A stretch of 64,000 nt of DNA. It comes from Acuticoccus mangrovi. GTDB taxonomy: Bacteria; Pseudomonadota; Alphaproteobacteria; Rhizobiales; Amorphaceae. Below are positions 50,436-61,561 of the stretch, piece after piece (positions within the stretch are counted from its first letter, which is position 1; every line of letters starts with the position of its first letter). The DNA lies in NCBI RefSeq assembly GCF_016411865.1, contig NZ_JAEKJA010000010.1, forward strand, positions 124,001 through 188,000. Reading direction: 5' to 3'. Both the position numbers and the translations under genes were made by a program. The notes under the pieces were generated by a model. It did not search any database and was not told where the DNA came from. It saw nothing but the letters and a program-made list of their open reading frames with translations.

Positions 50436-51814
50436 TCGCGCTGCGCCATCTCCGCCCCCGCGTCGGGCGACAGACGGACGTAGAAGAGGAGGCCCGCGAC
50501 GGAGATCGCCCCGACCACGGCGAAGGCGATCACGAAATCGCCGGCCTCGATGATGTGGCCGGTTCTGAGTTCGCGCTGGAGCTCCACCACCGCCGCGGCG
50601 ATGGCGACCCCCGCCGCTAGCGACACCTGCTGGGAGACGCTGTAGAGGCTCGTCGCGAGACTCATGCGCGGCTGCTCCACCTCGGCGTAGGCGAGGGAGT
50701 TGAGGCAGGTGAACTGGAGCGAGCGGAAGAAGCCGCCGAAGAGCAGCAGCGAGACGATGAGGATCGCCGGCGGGTCGTAGGCGAAGAGTGCCATCGCGGT
50801 GAGCGTGGCGCTGGAGACGACGCCGTTCCAGATCAGCGTGGCGCGGAAGCCGAAGCGGTGCACGATGGGCTGCGCCGTCGCCTTCATGAGGAGCGCGCCG
50901 ACGGCGGAGAAGAACACGAGGCCGCCCGCCTGGAAGGCGTTCATGCCGAGGCCGACCTGCAGGGTGAGCGGCAGGAGAAAGGGCACCGATCCGGCGCCGA
51001 CGCGAAACAGCGAGCCGCCGACGACGCCGGTGAAGAAGGTGGGAAGGCGCAACAGGGTGAGGTCGAGGAGCGGCTCGGAGACGCGCTTGGCGTGGACGAG
51101 ATAGAGGCCGATCGACACCGCGCCCCCCGCCACCATCGCCAGCGTGACGGGGAAGGGAAGCATGTTCTGCCCCATCACCGACAGGCCGAAGACGAGGCCG
51201 GAGAGGCCGACGCCGGACAAGAGAAAGCCGAGCTTGTCGAGGGTACGGGGCGTCTCGCTGCGCACGTCGTCGATGAAGATGGTGACGAGCAGGATGCCGA
51301 GCGCACCCACCGGAATGTTGATCCAGAAGATCCACCGCCAGTCGATGTAGGTGGTGATGAAGCCGCCGAGGGGTGGGCCGATCAGTGGGCCGACGAGGGC
51401 CGGCACGGTGAGCCAGGCCATGGCGCTCAGAAGCTGCGCCTTGGGCGTGGTGCGCAACAGGACGAGGCGCCCCACGGGCGTCATCATCGCCCCGCCCGCG
51501 CCCTGCACGATGCGGGCGACAACGAAGTCGCCCAGCGTATCGGCCATCGAGCACAGGATGGAGCCGACGATGAAGACCGCGATGGCGGTGCGGAACACGA
51601 GGCGCGCGCCGAGCCGGTCGGCCGCCCAGCCGGAGATCGGGATGAACGTCGCCAGGCTGAGGAGGTAGGCCGTGAGGGCGAGCTTCAGGCGGATCGGATC
51701 GGACCCGATGTCGCCCGCGATCGTCGGCAGCGACGTCGCGATGACGGTCGAATCCATGTTCTCCATGAACAGCGCGGAGGCGACGATGAGCGCCGTCAGC
51801 TGGGGTCGTGTCAC
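50399..51814 (-). CDS. DHA2-family MFS drug-efflux-type transporter
   Basis: A 14-helix proton antiporter of 471 residues. The start [31 protein letters not shown] is motif D1 of the DHA2 (EmrB/QacA) family. Motif A is [15 protein letters not shown], and motif C-like [29 protein letters not shown] is diagnostic. It probably exports toxic small molecules. No membrane-fusion partner (EmrA) is adjacent. GTG start; the ribosome site is weak. A 13-bp dyad CCGTCG-G-CGACGG (51835-51847) lies 21 bp before the start. The 3' end overlaps rlmE. Confidence 0.9.
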   Translation of the reverse strand: MTRPQLTALIVASALFMENMDSTVIATSLPTIAGDIGSDPIRLKLALTAYLLSLATFIPISGWAADRLGARLVFRTAIAVFIVGSILCSMADTLGDFVVARIVQGAGGAMMTPVGRLVLLRTTPKAQLLSAMAWLTVPALVGPLIGPPLGGFITTYIDWRWIFWINIPVGALGILLVTIFIDDVRSETPRTLDKLGFLLSGVGLSGLVFGLSVMGQNMLPFPVTLAMVAGGAVSIGLYLVHAKRVSEPLLDLTLLRLPTFFTGVVGGSLFRVGAGSVPFLLPLTLQVGLGMNAFQAGGLVFFSAVGALLMKATAQPIVHRFGFRATLIWNGVVSSATLTAMALFAYDPPAILIVSLLLFGGFFRSLQFTCLNSLAYAEVEQPRMSLATSLYSVSQQVSLAAGVAIAAAVVELQRELRTGHIIEAGDFVIAFAVVGAISVAGLLFYVRLSPDAGAEMAQRDQPVPRKPVAST

Positions 51815-51834
51815 GAGGACTCGCTTTGGACTGA

Positions 51835-51847
51835 CCGTCGGCGACGG
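51835..51847. promoter_or_regulatory. Short dyad before the DHA2 transporter gene
   Basis: CCGTCG-G-CGACGG, an inverted repeat in the spacer between the efflux gene and guaB. Efflux genes are often under TetR- or MarR-type operators; no regulator gene is adjacent. Confidence 0.25.
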
Positions 51848-51995
51848 CCGGGAAGGGTAGGATGCATTGGTATGCTGAAACAGAACTTAGCGCACCGTCG
51901 GCGTCGACCAGGGCACCCCGTTTCGCAAGTCTGCAATGCAGATCGTGGAGGGTGAGCCGACCGACATTGAAGTCCTATGCCGCACTGCGATATGA

Positions 51996-53561
<1,566 letters not shown>

Positions 53562-53592
53562 GCGTGACCGGACGGCGGGGGGCGAGGCGCTA

Positions 53593-54882
53593 GTGCGCGC
53601 GGCGGGACGGATCGCCGCCGCCATCGAGGTGCTGGGGGACGTGACCGCCCGGCACCGGCCGGTGGCGGACGCGCTGAAGGACTGGGGCCTCTCCCACCGT
53701 TTCGCCGGTTCGGGGGACCGGGCGGCCATCGGCAACCTCGTCTACGATGCGCTGCGCTGGCGCCGCTCGTCCGCCTTCCGGGCGGGTGAGGACACGCCGC
53801 GTGCGCTGACGCTCGCGACGCTGCGCTTCCGCTGGGGGGTGGGCGTCGCCGACCTCGAGGCGATGGGCGAGGAGCGCTTCGGTCCGGGTCCGCTGAGCGA
53901 GGCGGAGCGGGCGGCGCTCGCCGTCGACCGGCTCGGCGAGGCGCCCGCCGACGTCGTCGCCGACATTCCCGACTGGCTCGAGGAGGCGTTCGAGGCGAAC
54001 TTTGCCGACGAGTGGATCGAGGAGGCGGAGGCGCTCGCCGCGCGCGCGCCGGTCGATCTGCGCGTCAACACGCTGAAGAGCGACCGGGCGCGGGTGCTGA
54101 AGGCGCTGTCGCGCCATGGGGCTACAGCGACGCCGATCAGCCCGGTGGGCGTACGGCTGCCGGCGCGGGCGGGCTGGGAGCGGGCGCCCAATATCTTGCG
54201 CGAGGAGATCTACCAGCGCGGCCACGTGGAAGTGCAGGACGAGGCGAGCCAAGTGGCCGCGCTCCTGCTGTTCGCCCGCCCCGGCGAGCAGGTGCTCGAC
54301 ATGTGCGCCGGCGCCGGCGGCAAGACGCTGGCGATCGCCGCCCACATGGAGAACCGGGGTCAGATCCACGCCACCGACGCCGACGCCGGCCAGCTCGCGC
54401 CGATCTATGAGCGGCTGAAGCGGGCCGGGGTGCGCAACGTCCAGGTCCACGGCGCGAGGAGCGACCTTTCCGCGCTCAAAGGGCGGATGGACCGGGTGCT
54501 GGTGGATGCGCCGTGCTCGGGCAGCGGAGTGTGGCGACGGCGGCCGGAGACCAAGTGGCGCCTGTCGCCGGAGGCGCTGGCACGGCGGGTGGAGGAGCAG
54601 GCCGCCTGCCTCGACGAGGCGCGCAGCTTCGTGCGGCCGGGCGGCTACGTCGTCTACGTGACCTGCTCTGTGCTGCCGCAGGAGAACGAGGCGCAGGTGG
54701 ACGACTTCCTCTCCCGCGCTCCCGATTTCGCCCCCGTTTCGGCGGGGGAGGCGTGGGAGGAGCTCTTCGGCGTCGACGGGCCCAAGCCGTGGAGCGCCGA
54801 CGGGATGAGCCTCACCATGAGCCCCGCCGCCACCGGCACCGACGGCTTCTTCGTCGCCGTGCTGGAACGCATGGCCGACTGA
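53593..54882 (+). CDS. RsmB-type rRNA (cytosine-C5) methyltransferase
   Basis: A 429-residue m5C methyltransferase of the RsmB/NOP2 group, which modifies C967 of 16S rRNA in E. coli. The N-terminal third is a NusB-like helical domain. The catalytic domain has motif I VLDMCAGAGGKTLAIAAHM, motif IV DAPCSGSGVWRRRPETKW (first Cys) and motif VI VYVTCSVLPQENEAQ (catalytic Cys). GTG start with GGCGAGG upstream, 31 bp after guaB, so it may be co-transcribed with it. Whether the target is exactly C967 is family inference. Confidence 0.9.
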   Translation: MRAAGRIAAAIEVLGDVTARHRPVADALKDWGLSHRFAGSGDRAAIGNLVYDALRWRRSSAFRAGEDTPRALTLATLRFRWGVGVADLEAMGEERFGPGPLSEAERAALAVDRLGEAPADVVADIPDWLEEAFEANFADEWIEEAEALAARAPVDLRVNTLKSDRARVLKALSRHGATATPISPVGVRLPARAGWERAPNILREEIYQRGHVEVQDEASQVAALLLFARPGEQVLDMCAGAGGKTLAIAAHMENRGQIHATDADAGQLAPIYERLKRAGVRNVQVHGARSDLSALKGRMDRVLVDAPCSGSGVWRRRPETKWRLSPEALARRVEEQAACLDEARSFVRPGGYVVYVTCSVLPQENEAQVDDFLSRAPDFAPVSAGEAWEELFGVDGPKPWSADGMSLTMSPAATGTDGFFVAVLERMAD

Positions 54883-54896
54883 CCGCCCCCCTCGTT

Positions 54897-54925
54897 GCCC
54901 GCGCCGGAGCATGGCCGGCGCGGGC
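54897..54925. terminator. Bidirectional hairpin between rsmB-like and RTX genes
   Basis: GCCCGCGCCGG and CCGGCGCGGGC form a perfect 11-bp stem with the loop AGCATGG, placed in the 49-bp gap of two convergent genes. There is no T run on either side. Confidence 0.65.
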
Positions 54926-54931
54926 GAGCGG

Positions 54932-56308
54932 TCAGGCGACGAGAATGTCGATCTCCGGGTTGAACAGCGTGGTCGCGTTGCGCACGACCAACGTCTGAAT
55001 GTCACCGTCGACGTCGACGGTGATGACGGCGTCGTTTCCGTCCATCGTCGTCGAGATGTCGTCTTCCTCGATACCGTCGGTGAAGATGATCTGGTCGAAG
55101 TTCAGCTCGAAGTCGGTGATGACGTCGTTGCCGAACGCGCCAGAGAAGGCGAACGAGTCGATGGCGAAGTCGCCGCCGCCGCCGATGTCGTTGCCGGAGA
55201 GGGTGTCATCGCCGGCGCCGCCGTTGACGAGATCGGCGCCGGTGCTGGCGCGGATGATGTCGTTGTCGTCGCCGCCGTAGAGCTCGTCGGTGTCGGTGCC
55301 ACCCACGATCGTGTCGTCGCCGGCGCCGCCGAAGAGGTAGTTCACGCCGCTGCCACCGGTGATCTGGTCGTTGCCGTCGCCGCCGTCGATGTCGTCGTCG
55401 TCGTCCTCGCCGAACAGCTTGTCGTGCCCCGCGCCACCGAGGATGGTGTCTTCGCCGGTCCCGCCGCGGATGCTGTCGGCGCCGTTGCCGCCGTCGAGAA
55501 TGTCCGAATCGCTGTCGCCCCGGAGCCAGTCGACGCCGTCACCGCCCAAAATCGTGTCGGAGCCCTGGTTGCCGCGCAGCTGATCGTTGCCGTCACCGCC
55601 GATGATCAGGTCGTCGCCGGTGCCACCGGCGACCGAATCGTTGCCGGCGCCCGCATCGACGAAGTCGGAATCGCCGCCGGCGGCGATCTTGTCGTTACCG
55701 CCGCCGCCCTCGATGATGTCGGACCCGGAGCGGCCGAGGAGATGGTCGCTCGCCGCCCCGCCCTGAAGGAGATCGTCGCCCTCGTCGCCGATCAGCGTGT
55801 CGTGGCCGCCATCGCCGATCAGCGTATCGGGGCCGTCGAGGCCGTTGAAGAAGTCGTCACCACCGTAGCCCCGCGCGCTGTCGGCGAACGATCCCTCGAT
55901 GTAGAAGTCTTCGCGGTCGGCGCCCACGTACGTATACTGGAGCGGAATGACGAGGAGCTCGCTGAATTTGACGTCGGGGTCCGAGGCAAGCGTATTCAGG
56001 CGATCGAGACTGGTCGACAGGCCCGTGAAGGTCCAGCGCTCGTCCGGCGTGTCCTTATAGAAGCCGACATAGGATGTGACGATGCCGGTGAGGCGGCCAT
56101 TGGCATCGTATCCGAAGCCCTCGCCGGTAACGACCTGAACGATCGTCCGATCCGAGTGGAAGCCGGCCTGGAATTTGAGAACCGCCTTCGTATCGGAAAT
56201 GATCTCGTATTCATTCGTCTGCTTCGCGAGACCGTTGACGAAGTCAGGTCCGTAGAAATAGTTCTCGATCGTAACGGTGACTTCTCGAAGATTGGTGCCG
56301 CTTGCCAT
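54932..56308 (-). CDS. RTX-type calcium-binding repeat protein
   Basis: The 458-residue protein has a non-repeat N-terminal domain (~1-145; EVTVTIENYFYGPDFVNGLAKQ, FTGLSTSLDRLNTLASDPDVKF) of unknown function. About 25 glycine-rich nonapeptide repeats (pattern GGxGxDxLx) follow from ~148 to ~372, forming a calcium-loaded beta roll. The last ~80 residues (DSFAFSGAFGNDVITDFELNFDQIIF) are the usual RTX end that carries a type I secretion signal. No type I exporter is in the window. GGAGAAG precedes the ATG at 56308. Likely secreted or surface-attached; no catalytic motif is seen. Confidence 0.9.
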   Translation of the reverse strand: MASGTNLREVTVTIENYFYGPDFVNGLAKQTNEYEIISDTKAVLKFQAGFHSDRTIVQVVTGEGFGYDANGRLTGIVTSYVGFYKDTPDERWTFTGLSTSLDRLNTLASDPDVKFSELLVIPLQYTYVGADREDFYIEGSFADSARGYGGDDFFNGLDGPDTLIGDGGHDTLIGDEGDDLLQGGAASDHLLGRSGSDIIEGGGGNDKIAAGGDSDFVDAGAGNDSVAGGTGDDLIIGGDGNDQLRGNQGSDTILGGDGVDWLRGDSDSDILDGGNGADSIRGGTGEDTILGGAGHDKLFGEDDDDDIDGGDGNDQITGGSGVNYLFGGAGDDTIVGGTDTDELYGGDDNDIIRASTGADLVNGGAGDDTLSGNDIGGGGDFAIDSFAFSGAFGNDVITDFELNFDQIIFTDGIEEDDISTTMDGNDAVITVDVDGDIQTLVVRNATTLFNPEIDILVA

Positions 56309-56633
56309 GGTCTTCTCCAGAATGTGTCTTTTTTGGGGCGTATCGGTCAAAGGCTGCCCGCGGAAATTAGATCCTCTTCGGACGATTTGTAAAGCTATTG
56401 AAATTGAATATTTATCCGGAATGGCGATCAGTTCAAACGACTTGCTGATTGAAGAAACTATACTCGGCCGGCCATGTTAAAATAGGGCAAAAATGCGGCG
56501 GAAGGTGAGGCGGCGTCGTCACGACCCGCTCGAGCGTATCATTTCGTCTCGGTATGATTCGATCGGGCTTTGCGAAATTGATCTTCCCGTCGAAGGCGTT
56601 AGATCGGCCGCGACTTGGAGTGTTCGGCGCGGA

Positions 56634-56664
56634 CCGAGGTCCGCGAGCGCGGCTTGCACCTCGG
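56634..56664 (+). other. Nested stem-loop upstream of guaA
   Basis: The outer stem CCGAGGT/ACCTCGG (7 bp) encloses a small hairpin CCGC-GAGC-GCGG and a five-base bulge CTTGC. The function is unknown; it could be a terminator or part of a structured leader about 310 bases before guaA. Confidence 0.35.
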
Positions 56665-56842
56665 ACGGTACGGCATCGCCGCCGTGTCGGGGCACCCTCC
56701 ATCGCTCAAGTTCTTCAGAGGCGTAGACCTGATGGTCCGTCGCACCGGGGCGAGGAGCGTCGGGAACGGCCCAGCGGGCGGGCGTGGGTCCGGCGCGGTC
56801 CGCGGCGTCGCTTGCACGGACATATGGATAGGCGTCGGCTCA

Positions 56843-56884
56843 CATTGGCGTGATGCGGTGCCGCATTGGCGTGACGCGGTGCCG
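56843..56884 (+). repeat. Two tandem 21-bp repeats upstream of guaA
   Basis: CATTGGCGTGATGCGGTGCCG followed directly by CATTGGCGTGACGCGGTGCCG, one base different. They end 86 bp before the guaA start. Confidence 0.8.
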
Positions 56885-56970
56885 CGACGGTCGGTCGATG
56901 CCACGCGCCAAGATGTGTGTCATGCGCGCGCGGGGCTCGCCTCCAACGGCGCCCTGTGGCAAGAGGCGAC

Positions 56971-58518
56971 ATGACGCACGACACCATCCTCATCGTCGAT
57001 TTCGGCAGCCAAGTGACCCAGCTCATCGCGCGCCGCGTGCGCGAGGCGGGGGTCTTCAGCGTGGTCGCTCCGTTCCACGAGGCGGAGGCGGCCTTCAACG
57101 AGCATCGGCCCGTGGGCGTGATCTTCTCCGGCGGGCCCGCCTCCACCCACACCGAAGGCTCGCCGCGCGCCCCCCAGGCGCTGATCGACGCCGACGTTCC
57201 CAAGCTCGGCATCTGCTACGGCCAGATGGTGATGACCACCCAGATGGGCGGCCGCGCCGAGGCCGACGATCATCGCGAGTTCGGCCGCGCCGAGGTGGAG
57301 GTCGTCGCCGGCAGTCCGCTCCTCGACGGCATCTGGGCCCCGGGCGAGCGGCATACCGTGTGGATGAGCCACGGTGACCGCGTGGTGGAGCCGGCGCCGG
57401 GCTTCAAGGTGATCGCCCGCTCGCCCGGTGCGCCCTTCGCCATCCTCGCCAACGAGTCAAAGCGTGCCTACGGTCTGATGTTCCATCCCGAGGTGGTGCA
57501 CACACCGGACGGTGCGCGGCTGATCGAAGCCTTCGTCCGTCGCATCGCCGGCGCCAGGGGCGATTGGACGATGGCCACCTTCCGCGACGAGGCGATCGCT
57601 TCGATCCGCGCCCAGGTGGGGGAGGGGCGCGTGATCTGCGGCCTCTCGGGCGGCGTCGATTCCACCGTCACCGCCGTGCTCCTCGCCGAGGCGATCGGCG
57701 ATCGGCTCACCTGCATCTTCGTCGATCACGGCCTGTTGCGCCAGAACGAGGCGGCGGACGTCGAGGCGATGTTCGCCGGCCGCAACGACGTGATCTTCAA
57801 CAAGGTGGACGCGGCCGACCTCTTCCTCGAGGCGCTCGACGGCGTTTCCGACCCGGAAGCCAAGCGCAAGACCATCGGCCGCCTCTTCGTGGAGGTGTTC
57901 GAGAAGGAGGCGCGCCGGGTGAACGGCGACTTCCTCGCCCAGGGCACGCTCTATCCCGACGTGATCGAGAGCGTGTCGGCGACGGGCGGCCCCTCCGTCA
58001 CCATCAAGAGCCACCACAATGTGGGTGGGCTGCCGGAGCGCATGGGGCTGAAGCTCGTGGAGCCGCTGCGCCTGCTGTTCAAGGACGAGGTGAGGGCGCT
58101 CGGGCGCGAGCTCGGCCTGTCGGAGCTTCTGGTGGGCCGCCACCCCTTCCCGGGGCCCGGTCTTGCGATCCGCCACCCCGGCCCGGTGACGAGGGAGGGG
58201 CTCGACGTTCTGCGCAAGGCCGACGCGATCTACATCGAGGAGATCCGCGCGGCCGGCCTCTACAACGCCATCTGGCAGGCCTTCGCGGTGCTTCTGCCGG
58301 TGCAGACGGTGGGGGTGATGGGCGACGCGCGCACCTACGAGCGGGTGCTGGCGCTGCGCGCCGTCACCTCCACCGACGGCATGACGGCCGACATCTACCC
58401 CTTCGACATCAACTTCCTCGGCCGCGTCGCCGCCCGCATCGTCAACGAGGTACGCGGCGTCAACCGCGTCGTCTACGACGTCACCTCCAAGCCCCCGGGC
58501 ACGATCGAGTGGGAGTAG
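56971..58518 (+). CDS. guaA: GMP synthase (glutamine-hydrolysing)
   Basis: Converts XMP to GMP using ATP and glutamine. It has 515 residues. The N-terminal class I glutamine amidotransferase has its nucleophile in GICYGQM (Cys82), and His/Glu in MFHPEVVH. The ATP-pyrophosphatase domain has the P-loop [16 protein letters not shown] and the [13 protein letters not shown] block. The C-terminal dimerisation domain ends [24 protein letters not shown] precedes the ATG. With guaB this completes the IMP-to-GMP branch. Confidence 0.97.
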   Translation: MTHDTILIVDFGSQVTQLIARRVREAGVFSVVAPFHEAEAAFNEHRPVGVIFSGGPASTHTEGSPRAPQALIDADVPKLGICYGQMVMTTQMGGRAEADDHREFGRAEVEVVAGSPLLDGIWAPGERHTVWMSHGDRVVEPAPGFKVIARSPGAPFAILANESKRAYGLMFHPEVVHTPDGARLIEAFVRRIAGARGDWTMATFRDEAIASIRAQVGEGRVICGLSGGVDSTVTAVLLAEAIGDRLTCIFVDHGLLRQNEAADVEAMFAGRNDVIFNKVDAADLFLEALDGVSDPEAKRKTIGRLFVEVFEKEARRVNGDFLAQGTLYPDVIESVSATGGPSVTIKSHHNVGGLPERMGLKLVEPLRLLFKDEVRALGRELGLSELLVGRHPFPGPGLAIRHPGPVTREGLDVLRKADAIYIEEIRAAGLYNAIWQAFAVLLPVQTVGVMGDARTYERVLALRAVTSTDGMTADIYPFDINFLGRVAARIVNEVRGVNRVVYDVTSKPPGTIEWE

Positions 58519-58529
58519 CTTAGCGCATG

Positions 58530-58549
58530 TGATCACATATCGTGATGAC
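58530..58549 (+). promoter_or_regulatory. Compound palindromic motif, copy 1 (amidohydrolase promoter)
   Basis: TGATCAC-AT-ATCGTGAT-GAC. The first part sits in a perfect palindrome TGTGATCACA. It shares TGATCAC-N2-ATCGTGAT-N-AC with copy 2 at 61469, and lies 74 bp before the amidohydrolase ATG. Confidence 0.65.
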
Positions 58550-58622
58550 TTTTGCGTCAACCTGAGCTACCACGCTCCCGCGGGGCTCGGTCGGGGCTGC
58601 CGGTGGGGGTGGGAAGAGGTCG

Positions 58623-59849
58623 ATGGCCGATCTGCTGCTGAAGAACGCCAACATCCTCGACGTCGTCGAAGGTCGGCTCGTCGGCGAGCACGACGTCCTC
58701 GTGTCGGGCGGGCGGATCGTCGAGATCGACCGGACCATCACCTACCCTTCGGCGGACCGGCTCGACCTCGCCGGCCGGACCCTGATGCCCGGCCTGTGCG
58801 ACGCCCACGTCCACGCCGCCGCGCCCATGAACTCCTTCGCCGAGCTCGAGTGGCTGCCGCCCTCCTACGTCGCCGTCCGCAGTGCCGCGGTGCTGGAAGG
58901 CATGCTGCAGCGCGGCTTCACGACGGTGCGCGACGGCGGCGGCGCGGACTTCGGCCTCGCCCGCGCCATCGAGGAGGGCTTCATCAAGGGCCCGCGGCTC
59001 CTTTATTGCGGCAAGGCCCTGTCGCAGACCGGCGGGCACGGCGACATGCGCCAGCCCGGGCGGACGCTCGCCGATCAGCATCCCTACGTGCCCGGTCTCG
59101 GCCAGATCTGCGACGGCGTCGATGCCGTCCGTCGGGCAGCTCGCGACGAGATCCGGCGCGGCGCCCACCACATCAAGCTGATGGTCGGCGGTGGGATCGC
59201 CTCGCCGTCCGACCCGATCGACCAGGACCAATATTCCGAGGACGAGATTCGCGCCGCGGTCGAGGAGGCCGCCAGCGCGAACCGCTACGTCATGGTCCAC
59301 TCCTACACCAACCGCTCGGTCGCCCGGGCGGTCAGATGCGGGGCCCGCTCGATCGAGCACGCCAACTTCCTCGACGATGAGACGGCTCAGCTCATCCTCG
59401 CCCACGATGCCCGCGTCGTGCCCACCTTGGCGATCTTCCACACCATGGCGACGGAGGGGCTCGAGATGGGCATCTCGCCCCGCGTGCACGGGCTAAACAA
59501 GGAGATGCTGGCGCACGGCATGAGGGCGCTGGAGGTGGCGCGCCGCAACGCCGTGCCGCTCGCCTATGGCACCGATCTGAGCGGCAAGCTGCATCGTCAT
59601 CAGTCGATCGAGTTCTCGTTGCGGGCGGAGGTGTTCTCGCCGGCGGAGCTGGTGCGCCAAGCCACCGTCGCCGCGGCCGAGCTCTTCCAGATGGGTGAAC
59701 GCATCGGCCGCGTCGCGGTGGGGCTCGAGGCCGATCTGATCGCGATCGACGGCAACCCGCTGGAGCGGATCGACCTGCTGCAGGATCAGGGGCGGCACAT
59801 CGACCTCATCCTGAAGGGCGGAGCGGTAATCAAGGCCGCGCTGGGCTGA
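58623..59849 (+). CDS. Amidohydrolase family protein (Xaa-Pro dipeptidase / imidazolonepropionase-like)
   Basis: A 408-residue metal-dependent hydrolase. The N-terminal beta sandwich (LLLKNANILDVVEGRL) is followed by a TIM barrel with the HxH metal site CDAHVHAA (His62, His64), the bridging Lys region HHIKLMVGGGIASP, His in YVMVHSYT and SIEHANFLDD, and the catalytic Asp of LAYGTDLSGKLH. The closest relatives are the Sgx9260/Xaa-Pro-type enzymes that hydrolyse cyclic amides or N-acyl prolines. The exact substrate is unknown. Neighbours (MmgE/PrpD and an ABC importer) and a shared promoter motif suggest a catabolic unit. Confidence 0.88.
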   Translation: MADLLLKNANILDVVEGRLVGEHDVLVSGGRIVEIDRTITYPSADRLDLAGRTLMPGLCDAHVHAAAPMNSFAELEWLPPSYVAVRSAAVLEGMLQRGFTTVRDGGGADFGLARAIEEGFIKGPRLLYCGKALSQTGGHGDMRQPGRTLADQHPYVPGLGQICDGVDAVRRAARDEIRRGAHHIKLMVGGGIASPSDPIDQDQYSEDEIRAAVEEAASANRYVMVHSYTNRSVARAVRCGARSIEHANFLDDETAQLILAHDARVVPTLAIFHTMATEGLEMGISPRVHGLNKEMLAHGMRALEVARRNAVPLAYGTDLSGKLHRHQSIEFSLRAEVFSPAELVRQATVAAAELFQMGERIGRVAVGLEADLIAIDGNPLERIDLLQDQGRHIDLILKGGAVIKAALG

Positions 59850-59889
59850 CCCCGCCGCCGGCGCTCCCCCGGGTCGGCGCGGTCGCCTC

Positions 59890-61263
59890 TCAGCGGACGG
59901 CGGCGAGCGCCTGGGCGACGGGCGTCACGTCGGGCATCGCGGCGATCGCCTCGAGGTCGCCGAGGAAGCGCTCCGCGGCCGACCCGTCCATGTGTCCGCT
60001 CGCGCAGTCGAGAAACTTGTCGCGGCGGGCGCCGTCGTCGAAGGGCTCGGCGATGGTGCCCTTCTGCATCAGCCGCTCGGCGGCGAGCGTGCGGCCGTCG
60101 GCGAGGCGGATCGCCACCTTGTGCGGCAGGTCCCGCGTCTCGCGCTCTTCGTCGGCGGTATAGGCGCACATCGTCACCCGCGGCATCAGGCGCTGGATGT
60201 CGGGGGCGAGCACGGTGTCGCGGGTGAAGTCGCCCACCCGCAGCTTGCCTTGGCGAAGGGCGAGGGCGACGCAGAAGTTCATCGAGAAGCGCGCCTGCGT
60301 CTCGTCGACCGGGCTCGTATAGGGCAGGTTGCCGGCGTTGATCGAACCGACCAGCGCGTCGACCGCCACCACCGCGTCCGCCGGGAAGTGGTGGACGGCC
60401 GCAAGGTCGAGCACCATGTCGAGCACCTTGTGGGTAGCGGCGCAGCAGGGGAAGCGCTTGGGCGTCAGCCCGACGGTCTCGATCGCCGGGGCGCCGCCGA
60501 TCGCGGCGAGGATGGGGGCGGCGGGGGTGTCGTTGCCGGCGTAGAGGCGGCGGAAGCCGAAGTTGTGCTCCACGATGTCGCTGCGCCCGGTGAGCCCTGC
60601 GGCGGCCATCAGCGCGGCCTCGACGGCGTTGCACGCGCAGAGGCCGGCGTGGAGGGGCTTCGCGGGCGTGCCGAACTGGCCCTTGATGCCGCTCGTCATG
60701 CTGCAGGCGAGGCTCATGGCGCGGCCGATCCCGGCGCCGTCGAGCCCCAGCATGTGCGCAACCCCGGCCGCGGCGCCGACGAGGCCGACCGTGGAGGTGG
60801 CGTGCCAGCCCGCCGCGTAGTGGTCGGGGTTCATGAGTGCGCCGACTGTCGCCTGGGCTTCGAGGCCGACGACGTAGCCGTCGAGGAGGCGGCTGCCGGC
60901 GATCCCACGATGCTCGGCGGCGGCGAGGAGGGCCGGCACCAGCACGGCGGACGCGTGCCCCATCAGCGGGCGGAAGGTGTCGTCGAAATCCAAGGCATGC
61001 GCCGACGTCGCGTTGACGAGGGCGGCGTGCCCCGGCGCGGCGGTGCACCCGCCGACGACGGCGTGGCGACCGCTCTCGCCGCCGAAGGTGTCGCGGACCA
61101 TGGCGGTTGCCGGCTCGGCGGCCCCTGCGACGATGCAGCCCACCGTGTCGACGACGGCGTCCCGTGCCCGCTGCCGCGCGAGGGGGCCGAAGGCGCGGGT
61201 CGCGTCGGCCCAGGCGGCGAGAGCGGAAATCACCGTTGGGCGGCCTGCGAGGGTATCGGCCAT
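59890..61263 (-). CDS. MmgE/PrpD family protein
   Basis: A 457-residue member of the MmgE/PrpD superfamily, which includes 2-methylcitrate dehydratase and itaconate/aconitate-type enzymes. Family blocks are ARDAVVDTVGCIVAGA, SAHALDFDDTF, GYVVGLEAQATVG, HATSTVGLVGAAAGVAHMLGLD, IKGQFGTPAKPLHAG and KRFPCCAATHKVLD. Members near amidohydrolase/ABC genes are usually of unassigned specificity, so I do not call it prpD. AGGAGAGA precedes two adjacent ATGs; I use the second. It is divergent from the ABC operon, with the shared motif in the spacer. Confidence 0.88.
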   Translation of the reverse strand: MADTLAGRPTVISALAAWADATRAFGPLARQRARDAVVDTVGCIVAGAAEPATAMVRDTFGGESGRHAVVGGCTAAPGHAALVNATSAHALDFDDTFRPLMGHASAVLVPALLAAAEHRGIAGSRLLDGYVVGLEAQATVGALMNPDHYAAGWHATSTVGLVGAAAGVAHMLGLDGAGIGRAMSLACSMTSGIKGQFGTPAKPLHAGLCACNAVEAALMAAAGLTGRSDIVEHNFGFRRLYAGNDTPAAPILAAIGGAPAIETVGLTPKRFPCCAATHKVLDMVLDLAAVHHFPADAVVAVDALVGSINAGNLPYTSPVDETQARFSMNFCVALALRQGKLRVGDFTRDTVLAPDIQRLMPRVTMCAYTADEERETRDLPHKVAIRLADGRTLAAERLMQKGTIAEPFDDGARRDKFLDCASGHMDGSAAERFLGDLEAIAAMPDVTPVAQALAAVR

Positions 61264-61561
61264 CATTCTCTCCTGCGAGGCGGGGCGCCGGACTGCGGCT
61301 CGGCGGGCCGCATTCTGCGCGGCGGCGGCGCGGTTGCGCTGCACCGGCGGGCCCGCCCAAGCAGCGGCGCCGTCGCAAGGGAGCGGGGTGTCGGGGTCGG
61401 GTCAATCTTGATTCGGAGAATCAATCCATCCGGCCGCGGCGGGGGCGCGAGTGGTGATCGTCATCTATTGATCACTAATCGTGATCACGATATGGTCGGA
61501 AGAACGGCGGAATAGAGGAGCGCCGCCTTACGACCATCAAGAACGGACAAGGGAACTCCGA
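61264..61561. other. Divergent control region of the MmgE/PrpD gene and the ABC operon
   Basis: About 300 bp without a supported gene. The MmgE side is GC-rich. Around 61460-61500 it becomes AT-richer and holds the palindromic motif. The ABC operon leader starts after it. Confidence 0.55.
61469..61491 (+). promoter_or_regulatory. Compound palindromic motif, copy 2 (ABC operon / MmgE spacer)
   Basis: TGATCAC-TA-ATCGTGATCACGAT. The right part ATCGTGATCACGAT is a perfect 14-bp palindrome. It shares TGATCAC-N2-ATCGTGAT-N-AC with copy 1 at 58530. It lies about 200 bp before the MmgE gene start and 70 bp before the leader ORF. Confidence 0.7.

Larger units (their letters stand above)
56309..56970. 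other. Long spacer between the RTX gene and guaA
   Basis: About 660 bp with no supported gene. The part near the RTX gene (56370-56480) is AT-rich and probably holds its promoter. Further on are a nested hairpin (56634-56664) and a 21-bp tandem repeat (56843-56884). Open frames here are short and differ in composition from real genes. Confidence 0.55.
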
